The translations under genes and the position numbers were made by a program. A stretch of DNA of 35,295 nucleotides from Streptomyces sp. UNOB3_S3 (GTDB lineage: Bacteria > Actinomycetota > Actinomycetes > Streptomycetales > Streptomycetaceae). Of this stretch, positions 23,175-29,556 are shown in pieces. The stretch is taken from contig NZ_JAILXP010000022.1 in the NCBI RefSeq assembly GCF_020740895.1, positions 1 to 35,295 of the forward strand, written 5' to 3'. The first letter of the stretch is position 1; every line of letters starts with the position of its first letter. The notes beneath the pieces are model-generated. The model was not told where the DNA came from and searched no databases. It saw nothing but the letters and a program-made list of their open reading frames with translations.

Positions 23175-23922
23175 CGGGCACTTCATAGACGATCGCGCAG
23201 CGAGCGGCGGATACGACGATGTCCGCCGTCTCGACCGGGCGCCCGTCGTCGCTGTAGTACGTCCGTTCAATGCGCGTGACCAGCGCACCCCGCTGTACGC
23301 CGAGGAGGTTCGCCTCCTCGGCGTTCGCATGTCCGGGCTCGGGCTGTTCCACCGCGTGAGTCACGGTGACACCGATCTCGGCCATGCGGCCCACAACACC
23401 CTTGCCCGCGTGAGGTCCGCCCTCGGGGAGCACCACCAGCGTGCCGCTCGTGAGGACGTAGGGCTCCCAACTGGTCGAGATCTGCACCGGCTTGCCGTCA
23501 GCCAGGAACTCGTACGCGGTCCGCACGCAGAAGTCCCCTTCTGAGATGCCGAGGCGCGCGGCGATGGGGCCCGGAGCGGGGACCTTCGCCTCGGTGCTGC
23601 TCTCCCACGTCCCACGCTTGCCGAGCGCGGACATGTCCGCGCGGAACGGCGGCTCTCCGCGGTCCTCGCGCGCCTGAGAGCGGACCACGCGCAGGCGTTC
23701 GCGCGGCTCCGCCACGTACGTCCCGGAGCCGGCGCGCCCCTCCAGGATCCCCTGGGAGATCAACAACTCCTGCGCCCGGCGGACCACGTTCTCGCCCACG
23801 CCACCACTCTCCCGAGCGAGTTGCGTACGCGACGGCAGCCGATCACCCGGTTGCCATTCCTGGTTGACGATGCGCTGTCTCAGCAGGTCAGCGACGCGGA
23901 GATAGGGCGGCTGCTCAGGCAT
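23164..23922 (-). CDS. GntR-family regulator with UTRA domain
   Basis: A 252-residue regulator. The N-terminal winged helix has PGDRLPSRTQLARESGGVGE and the wing GRAGSGTYV. A UTRA effector domain follows (about 95-245) and ends VVSAARCAIVYEVPVSS. The effector is unknown. The ATG at 23922 has no Shine-Dalgarno, and a TAGATT -10-like box lies about 6 bases upstream on its strand, so the mRNA may be leaderless. Two palindromic operators lie directly upstream. It is divergent from the 91-residue gene and may control both directions. Confidence 0.86.
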   Translation of the reverse strand: MPEQPPYLRVADLLRQRIVNQEWQPGDRLPSRTQLARESGGVGENVVRRAQELLISQGILEGRAGSGTYVAEPRERLRVVRSQAREDRGEPPFRADMSALGKRGTWESSTEAKVPAPGPIAARLGISEGDFCVRTAYEFLADGKPVQISTSWEPYVLTSGTLVVLPEGGPHAGKGVVGRMAEIGVTVTHAVEQPEPGHANAEEANLLGVQRGALVTRIERTYYSDDGRPVETADIVVSAARCAIVYEVPVSS

Positions 23923-23931
23923 ATGGAAAAT

Positions 23932-23963
23932 CTAGTCCACTAGCCTCTATCTTAGTTAACTAG
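23932..23963. promoter_or_regulatory. Two GntR-type operator palindromes
   Basis: CTAGTCCACTAG (23932-23943) and TTAGTTAACTAG (23952-23963) share the form YTAGT-NN-ACTAG, two helical turns apart. They lie 9-41 bases upstream of the leftward GntR start and overlap its likely -10 (TAGATT) and -35 (TTAACT) boxes, which suits autorepression. Confidence 0.68.
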
Positions 23964-24002
23964 CTTTACGCGCTGTGATCCCGTGGCGACGGAGGACGCC
24001 TT

Positions 24003-24278
24003 GTGCCCACACGCAATGCCCGAACCGAGCGCATGGCGGCTCGCCTCTCAGCCGCAGGGTTCACCCCGCGCGTGACGTACCGGAACGACCACGCCCACAT
24101 CGAGACAGAGGTCCCGAGCCCGGTCTCCGCCGAGTCGTGGCGGGAGCTCCTCGCGGTGATGGAGACCGCTGACTGGTTCGGGCTGGTCGTGAAGGAGAGC
24201 GGCAGCACGGCTTGGGCCGCCATCAACAGAGAAACCCCCGCAACAGAGCACTGTCCGGGGGCGTGGCCATCAGCTTAA
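24003..24278 (+). CDS. Small protein of unknown function
   Basis: A 91-residue soluble protein, not recognised. It starts with a basic region (PTRNARTERMAARLSAAGF), then alternating beta-like segments and a helix, VSAESWRELLAVMETADWFG. The GTG at 24003 has GGAGG about 8 bases upstream. It is the first gene of a rightward set (91 aa, 100 aa, GntR, Cys-rich) and shares its upstream region with the divergent GntR regulator. Confidence 0.68.
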   Translation: MPTRNARTERMAARLSAAGFTPRVTYRNDHAHIETEVPSPVSAESWRELLAVMETADWFGLVVKESGSTAWAAINRETPATEHCPGAWPSA

Positions 24279-24292
24279 GGGAGCTGACAAGC

Positions 24293-24595
24293 ATGGTCGA
24301 GACTATCCGCCGCGTCGTGGCTTGGGCCATACGGCAATTCGTTCCCCCGCCCGGACGTCATCGTCGAGGCGCACCGTCGCACAGCCCGGCCGCGACGCCG
24401 GTGGCCGCACCTGCGGCGTCCACCTGGCGCATTCCCCGCCAGCCCACGCACGACCCCGAGACGCTCCGCGCCGAGGAGAACGCCCTCGTCCGCCCGTACG
24501 TACTGACGGACGAGGAACGAGTCGTGCAGTGGCGTCAGTTGGCTCAGCGGCGAGAGGCCTCCTGCCCGCACCTGATCGTTACGGAGGCCCACTGA
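24293..24595 (+). CDS. Small protein of unknown function
   Basis: A 100-residue protein. It begins MVETIRRVVAWAIRQFVPPP, followed by a Pro/Ala-rich linker and a charged helical C-terminus (ETLRAEENALVRPYVLTDEE). Not recognised. GGGAG lies about 10 bases before the ATG. Its stop codon overlaps the next gene's start (TGATG), so translation with the following GntR gene is probably coupled. A longer open frame upstream of this ATG overlaps the preceding gene and has no start signal. Confidence 0.65.
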   Translation: MVETIRRVVAWAIRQFVPPPGRHRRGAPSHSPAATPVAAPAASTWRIPRQPTHDPETLRAEENALVRPYVLTDEERVVQWRQLAQRREASCPHLIVTEAH

Positions 24596-25656
24596 TGACC
24601 AACGCGTCCGTGCCTATCGCTGACGATCTGCGGCGGCAAATCGCATCGGGCGAGCTCAGGGAGGGCCAGAAGCTGCCGGCAGAGTCGAAACTGGCTGCCA
24701 GCTACGGGGTCAGCACTCCTACGCTCAGGAATGCGCTCCGCCTCCTGGAAGCCGACGGGCTGCTGGAGAAGCACCATGGCAAGGGCAACTACGTCCGCCG
24801 GAGGTACAACCGGATCACGTACCTCCGCGGACAGATCGCCCGCCCGGCCGTCGAGAGGGCTCTACAGGTCCACATCCGAGCACGCGACGTGAAAGCGAAC
24901 GCCCCGCTCGCAGAACTCCTGGAAGTGGACACGGGTGCGGATCTGGCCGAGTTCGCCTACGTGAGCTTCCTGCACGCGTCGCCGCAGGTGCTGGCGCGCG
25001 TGTACGTGCCTCACGCTGTTGCACGGCTCGATATCCCGACGGGCGACCTGTCGCCCTGGGGTGACGACGTCGAAGCCATGCTGGCGGAGGCCGGAGTGCA
25101 TGTGGCGTCCACAGTCGACCGTCTCGTCACCCGGCTGCCGCGTCCTGACGAAGCGGTGCTGCTCCACATCGCACGAACGGTGCCCGTGACCGCTATCGAG
25201 CGCCTGCTGACCGACGGAAATGAACGCATCGTCGCGGCATCGCTGTTGACGCTTCGCGGCGACAGCACGGAAGCCGTGTTCATCGACAAAGCACCAGCAG
25301 CGGTCCCGACAGATTCGCCACTGCGCCGGCTGCCCTGGGACACGCCCCATGGAAAACCGTGCTTCCTCAGTTCGGCTGATGCTGCCGACGGAGTAGTGGC
25401 CCGCACCGCTGACGCCGTCGAGGCGCATCAGATGAACGCTGCGGTTGTCGTGCTGTCAGGCGCACGGGCAGTGCTGGAGGCCAGTTCGAGTCATCGGGCT
25501 ATCAGCTTCGCACTTAAGCGGGCGCTGGAATCGCTGGAAGAAGTTTTGAGGATCGCGGAAGGCCGGGGCGCACCGATGCCTCCGACGGACGAGGCGGACC
25601 CAGGCACCGAGGCCGGGAGACTCAACAGCGAGGAAACTGCCAGGGCGCCCGAATGA
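24595..25656 (+). CDS. GntR-family regulator with C-terminal extension
   Basis: A 353-residue regulator. The winged helix (about 5-68) has EGQKLPAESKLAASYGVSTP and the wing HHGKGNYVRR. A UTRA-like domain follows (about 75-230), then about 110 extra residues beyond the usual GntR length, ending in an Asp/Glu-rich tail. The ACGGAGG site lies 7 bases upstream of the ATG at 24595. It overlaps both neighbours, so it is translated as part of a four-gene operon. It is the third GntR regulator within 4 kb. Confidence 0.85.
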   Translation: MTNASVPIADDLRRQIASGELREGQKLPAESKLAASYGVSTPTLRNALRLLEADGLLEKHHGKGNYVRRRYNRITYLRGQIARPAVERALQVHIRARDVKANAPLAELLEVDTGADLAEFAYVSFLHASPQVLARVYVPHAVARLDIPTGDLSPWGDDVEAMLAEAGVHVASTVDRLVTRLPRPDEAVLLHIARTVPVTAIERLLTDGNERIVAASLLTLRGDSTEAVFIDKAPAAVPTDSPLRRLPWDTPHGKPCFLSSADAADGVVARTADAVEAHQMNAAVVVLSGARAVLEASSSHRAISFALKRALESLEEVLRIAEGRGAPMPPTDEADPGTEAGRLNSEETARAPE

Positions 25657-25844
25657 CCGCTCCGTCCGAGGAACGCATAGCGCCCCTGTGGCCGCCCGGC
25701 CGGTACTGCGGATACTGCACCGGGGACACCGACATCTGGTGCCCGCGCTGCTGCGGATTCGAAGGCTGCTCTACGTGCCGCTGGACGTACCGCGTCCCGT
25801 GCCCCGTGTGTGCCGGCGGGAAGCTCGAAAAAATCCGCTGGTGA
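25653..25844 (+). CDS. Small cysteine-rich, probable zinc-binding protein
   Basis: A 63-residue protein with nine cysteines, eight of them in CxxC pairs or a close cluster: CGYC, CPRCCGFEGCSTC and CPVC. This suggests one or two zinc ribbons. It overlaps the GntR stop by 4 bases (ATGA). No catalytic motif is seen. Possible roles are DNA or protein binding alongside the GntR regulator; this is inference. Confidence 0.72.
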   Translation: MTAPSEERIAPLWPPGRYCGYCTGDTDIWCPRCCGFEGCSTCRWTYRVPCPVCAGGKLEKIRW

Positions 25845-25880
25845 CGGCGTCCTGAAGGAAGGGAGGCCCTCCTCACACGC

Positions 25881-25915
25881 TTCGGCCCGGCCCCCTCTGG
25901 GGGAGCCGGGCCGAA
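25881..25915. terminator. Hairpin terminator between convergent genes
   Basis: An inverted repeat pairs TTCGGCCCGG (25881-25890) with CCGGGCCGAA (25906-25915). The inner CCCC/GGGG stretch extends the stem with a small bulge. It lies between the rightward Cys-rich gene and the leftward methyltransferase gene and can serve both. Confidence 0.8.
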
Positions 25916-25921
25916 CCACGT

Positions 25922-26845
25922 TCAGGGAAGGGCCTCGGCATCCACCCTGGAGAAGATCAGGTCACTCTCGCCCGCGACCGGCCCCCGTAAGCGAACTGGA
26001 ACCTTGGCCGGTCCGCTCAGGGCCGCCACGTAGCTCTCAGGCGTGTACTCGTTGGCAAGTCGATATGCGTGGAACCCGTGCTTGGCCATGATGTCCAGCA
26101 GCTTTTCCGAAGAATCGCCCAACTTCGCCATACGTTCAGGGGCGACCTCGACGGTGATCTCCACATCGTCTCGAAGCCTGTCGAACATGGGCTCCATGCC
26201 CCGAACGACCTTCCCCTCGGCGCCTTCGACATCGACCTTGATCACCCGGGCAGCGCCGATCTCCGAGGGGAGCAGCACCTCCGGTAGCGGCCGGGCCTCG
26301 ATGGCAAACGTCGACGCGGTCGGCCCGTCGTACGGCACAACGCTGTTCGCTCCCAGGTTGCGAGCACTGGCGAGGGCAAACGTGAGCTCCTCGCGCTTGT
26401 CAGAGATAGCGGTGTTAACCGCACGGACAGCCGTGAAACCGTTGAGCTGCGCCTGACGCAAAAGGGCACGGTGGTAGACCGGCGATGCCTCAATAGCTAC
26501 CACGCGCCCCTGATCGCCAACCAGGCGCGCAGCGAGGAATGCGAAGTACCCGACGTTGGCGCCAACGTCGACGAAGGTGTCCCCGGGCTGGAGACGGCCA
26601 CGGAGCCAGCACGTCATGTGGGGCTCCCACACGCCGAACATGTAGACGTAGCGCTGGATAAGGTCCCGGGTGTCGACCGCGAACCTCACGCCGACACGCG
26701 AGCGGGTGACGACACAGCGATGGTGATTACGCAGCCGCGGATTCAGCCACCGCGCTGAGAGGGCCGCGACGCCGGGTGCTCCAGGGGCGTAGCGGACGTA
26801 CCACCGACCAACACTGACCACGTGCTCCACAGCACTGGCTCTCAT
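25922..26845 (-). CDS. FkbM-family SAM-dependent methyltransferase
   Basis: A 307-residue methyltransferase. FVDVGANVGYFAFLAARLVG is the SAM-binding motif I (about residues 90-109), then VVAIEASPVY and the family marker VIKVDVEGAEGKVVRGME. FkbM proteins O-methylate hydroxyls of macrolides, sugars and glycans; the substrate here is unknown. GAGGA abuts the ATG at 26845, a poor spacing, so the start is not certain. It stands alone, with a terminator at its 3' side and about 210 bases of upstream sequence. A glycan target linked to the nearby glycosyltransferase is possible but unproven. Confidence 0.85.
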   Translation of the reverse strand: MRASAVEHVVSVGRWYVRYAPGAPGVAALSARWLNPRLRNHHRCVVTRSRVGVRFAVDTRDLIQRYVYMFGVWEPHMTCWLRGRLQPGDTFVDVGANVGYFAFLAARLVGDQGRVVAIEASPVYHRALLRQAQLNGFTAVRAVNTAISDKREELTFALASARNLGANSVVPYDGPTASTFAIEARPLPEVLLPSEIGAARVIKVDVEGAEGKVVRGMEPMFDRLRDDVEITVEVAPERMAKLGDSSEKLLDIMAKHGFHAYRLANEYTPESYVAALSGPAKVPVRLRGPVAGESDLIFSRVDAEALP

Positions 26846-27013
26846 TCCTCTGCACTGTTGTGCGAGATCGGTACCAGGTCAACCCTAGCCGTACTTGGCT
26901 GATCGAATTCGATCGATGCCTCGCGCTTCATCTCGTCGCGGCCCGGGAGCGGTCACCGTGACGGCGAGATCTCCGCGAACTATGTCTCCGGACCCGAAGC
27001 CCTCACGACGCGA

Positions 27014-27047
27014 CTGTGGCCCCCGTCCGTGAGGACGAGGGCCACAG
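27014..27047 (-). terminator. Terminator of the pseudo-trypsin gene
   Basis: A 15-bp inverted repeat with one mismatch (27014-27028 with 27033-27047) and a 4-base loop, 10 bases beyond the leftward gene's stop codon. Confidence 0.8.
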
Positions 27048-27056
27048 AGGCGACCG

Positions 27057-28595
27057 TTAGGGGTTGGTGGGCCACACCGGGCGGCCGACCGCAAGATTGC
27101 CCTTGCCGTCACCCTGGTACCAGCGAAGGTCTCCCCGGCCCCAGCGGGCGAAGATGTCGCCCTTGCCGTCGCCGTTGAAGTCGCCGCCCAGGATGTACTG
27201 CATGGCTCCCCATTCCTTCGCCGGCCACATGCTGCGGGCGGAGTCGAAGGAGCCCTTGTCGTTGGCGACGTACAGCTGCAGAGTTCCGTCGACGGCTACG
27301 GCGACAAGGTCGTCGCGGTTGTCGCCGTTGAAGTCGCCCGAGGTGAGCAGGCGCTTGGTCCAGGTCCTGTCGCCCCACTTCTCGGTCCGCTGGCTGGTCG
27401 GAGCGCCATCGGTGCTGGTGGGGTAGGCGAAGAGCGCGCCGTCGTCCCGCACGGCCATCAGGCCGTCGCGAGCCCAGCCCTTGTCCTTGTAGCGCACCAC
27501 GTGGGACATGGTGCTCCAGGAGGCGTCGTTCCAGACCTTGCGGCCTTCCGCGAGCTTGCCGTCTGGGGTGCCGGCGTACAGTCGCAGGCCTCCGTCGTAG
27601 GCGATCGCCATGAGGTCCGGCTTGCCGTCGCCGTTGAAGTCACCCCCGATGATCTTCCGCATGCCGTCCCAGGACTTGTCGTGCCACAGTTCCCGGCCGT
27701 ATTCGAGGATGCCGTCCGGGCCGCTGTAGAAGGCAACCAGGGATCCGTCTTTGAGTACTGCGGCGATGTCGGTGCGGCCGTCGCCGTTGAAGTCGGCTGC
27801 GGTGACGACGTTCGTGGGGGTGTCAGCGCGGGTGGTCAGACGAAGGCGCTGGATCCAGGTGCTGATGTCGTCGACGCGGGCTTCCTTGGCCGCCCGGCTG
27901 GTCTGCGTGCTGTCCGCGCCCAGGCAGCCACCGTGTCCGGACATGCTGTTGATACCGACAAGCTCGTAGCGTCCCCCGACCGCACGGAAGGCGGGACCGC
28001 CGGTGTCTCCTTGGCAAACGGCCGCATCGTCGGACTTCGGCGTGAGGCCGATCGTGGTGTCGCTCAGCGCGCCGGCTGCGAACTTGCCGTAGTGCAGACG
28101 GTCAGGGACCCACTCGTCCTTCGTGCGCCCGTACCCTGCGACCCAGATGTCCTCGCCCGGCAGAGGCTTGTTAACACTGATGTCGGCGACGGCGATCCCG
28201 TTGACAGGCTTGTCCAACCGGGCCATCACGAGGTCACGGTCAGGGCGCGGTACGAGCTCGACGACGTCCGAAACCACACCGGTGCCACGCGTCAGGTCCA
28301 CGCCACCGATCACGGCCGTGGTCTTCAGGCGAGGCGCTCCGGCCGGTACCTGAAGGCTCTGTGTCGGGTTCTCGGCGAAACAGCTGGCAGCGGTGATCAG
28401 CCACTGCTGGTCCACCAGGGCTGCGGAACAGCTGCGCTCTCCGCCGATGTCGAGCTTGGCCACGAACGGGTACGACCCGTCCTTGGCGGTGGTGCCGATG
28501 ACCGCCTGGGAGGGGGCAGCGGACATGAGGCTGGTAGCGACGACCGAAGCAAGGACTCCGGTCACCCACGCTACGCGCGGGCGTGTGACGGGCAT
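27057..28595 (-). CDS. Secreted trypsin-like pseudoprotease with FG-GAP repeats
   Basis: A 512-residue secreted protein. A signal peptide spans about 1-31 (cut near PSQA-V). A trypsin-fold domain occupies about 32-252 and FG-GAP/VCBS repeats about 262-510. The repeats carry calcium-loop motifs DFNGDGRTD, DFNGDGKPD, DFNGDNRDD and DFNGDGKGD. Two catalytic positions are changed: the His of TAAHC is Ser71 in ITAASCF, and the Ser of GDSGG is Thr198 in CQGDTGGP. Asp121 in RDLVMARL is kept. It is therefore probably not an ordinary serine protease and may bind proteins or glycans. The ATG at 28595 has AGGA 8 bases upstream. It lies 82 bases after the small secreted protein gene, probably in the same transcript. 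Confidence 0.88.
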   Translation of the reverse strand: MPVTRPRVAWVTGVLASVVATSLMSAAPSQAVIGTTAKDGSYPFVAKLDIGGERSCSAALVDQQWLITAASCFAENPTQSLQVPAGAPRLKTTAVIGGVDLTRGTGVVSDVVELVPRPDRDLVMARLDKPVNGIAVADISVNKPLPGEDIWVAGYGRTKDEWVPDRLHYGKFAAGALSDTTIGLTPKSDDAAVCQGDTGGPAFRAVGGRYELVGINSMSGHGGCLGADSTQTSRAAKEARVDDISTWIQRLRLTTRADTPTNVVTAADFNGDGRTDIAAVLKDGSLVAFYSGPDGILEYGRELWHDKSWDGMRKIIGGDFNGDGKPDLMAIAYDGGLRLYAGTPDGKLAEGRKVWNDASWSTMSHVVRYKDKGWARDGLMAVRDDGALFAYPTSTDGAPTSQRTEKWGDRTWTKRLLTSGDFNGDNRDDLVAVAVDGTLQLYVANDKGSFDSARSMWPAKEWGAMQYILGGDFNGDGKGDIFARWGRGDLRWYQGDGKGNLAVGRPVWPTNP

Positions 28596-28677
28596 TTGAA
28601 ACTTCCTTTTGAGATACACCAGTCGGTCAATGGCTGACCACGGACCGGGGTGGGACACGCTGTGAGACCTGGAGGAT

Positions 28678-29190
28678 TCAGCCGGTGACGCGCAGTTCAA
28701 CCAGAACAGCGGGGCCACCGGGTCGTGTGGTTCCCTGCCCGACAGACGTCATCTCGTTCTTGGGCACGTCTACGGTGGTGGTTTGACTGTCGGCGGTGAC
28801 CTTGGCCCGGACTGCGTAGTCGCCAGCGCTGATGGTGACCACCTTCGGAATCTCAAGGGTCAGGTATCCGGTCTTGCCCGTACCGGTGACCTTGAAGCAA
28901 TACCTGCCTCGGTCAGCGTTGTTGACGGACGTCGAGTTAACGACGATGTCCTCATCCGTCTTGCAGTCCCCCAAGACGATGTGCCCATCTCCCTTACGCA
29001 GGATGATGCCGCGCTCCTGGAGGATCTTCGCCGCATTGGGGTACTCGAAATTCTCAACAGCGTAAGACAGCTGTTCCTCGTCAGCCGACGCCGGCGCGGC
29101 TGTCGCCGCTCCCACGGCGGTGCCGATCGCACCGATGGCGGCAACTCCAACGGCGCCAGCCAGGAGCTTCCTGCGCGCGCGAGATATCAC
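28678..29190 (-). CDS. Small secreted protein of unknown function
   Basis: A 170-residue protein. The N-terminus SRARRKLLAGAVGVAAIGAI ending APASA-DEE is a signal peptide with paired arginines, possibly Tat-dependent. The mature part (about 135 residues) looks all-beta and has two cysteines (GDCKTDE and RYCFKV) that could form a disulfide. It ends VLVELRVTG. Not recognised. The GTG at 29190 has GAAGGA 7 bases upstream. It precedes the pseudo-trypsin gene on the same strand and diverges from the toxin gene, suggesting a shared role at the cell surface. Confidence 0.75.
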   Translation of the reverse strand: MISRARRKLLAGAVGVAAIGAIGTAVGAATAAPASADEEQLSYAVENFEYPNAAKILQERGIILRKGDGHIVLGDCKTDEDIVVNSTSVNNADRGRYCFKVTGTGKTGYLTLEIPKVVTISAGDYAVRAKVTADSQTTTVDVPKNEMTSVGQGTTRPGGPAVLVELRVTG

Positions 29191-29556
29191 TAGGCATTCC
29201 TTCCAGGAATCCAAGACGAGGGAAAAGATAAGCCTTAGAAAGGCTAAGGGCAAGATAAAGGTCAGGTCACACCCAACCTACCACCACCTCACATCGCGTC
29301 AGCGTGCGGCCAGTTGAGGACTTCACAACCCAACACCAGTTAGGGCTACCCAAGGTAAAGATTCATGACATGTACATGCTTCGCTTTGCCGGGCTGTGAC
29401 ACTGGCTGATTTCGCGATCCCGCTTTCCTGGTGCTACTGGCGGCCTGGTTATGCTCCACCGGCCCACTGAGTGGGCGTCAGTCTTCTGAGAACAGAAAGC
29501 ATTCAGTGAGAAATCAGCTATATTTGACACGCCCAGGAAGCAGGTGGGCGCCAGGC
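29191..29556. promoter_or_regulatory. Divergent promoter region between the secreted protein and toxin genes
   Basis: About 365 bases, AT-richer than the core DNA. It contains CCTTAG-AAAGG-CTAAGG (29233-29249), 43 bases upstream of the leftward start, the palindrome CATGTACATG (29369-29378), and the hairpin GCCCAC-TGA-GTGGGC (29462-29476) before the toxin. Any of these could be operators. No promoter boxes are clear enough to call. Confidence 0.45.

Noticed and set aside
26901..26914. Palindrome GATCGAATTCGATC as an operator of the FkbM gene
   Set aside because: It is a single short palindrome about 55 bases upstream without a second copy or conserved context; chance is plausible.
27057..28595. 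Calling this gene an active trypsin-like protease
   Set aside because: The catalytic His and Ser positions are Ser and Thr, so activity cannot be assumed.
29233..29249. Iron-box (DmdR/IdeR) site
   Set aside because: It has TTAG and CTAA halves but only 5 bases between them; the known box has about 11, so the spacing does not fit.
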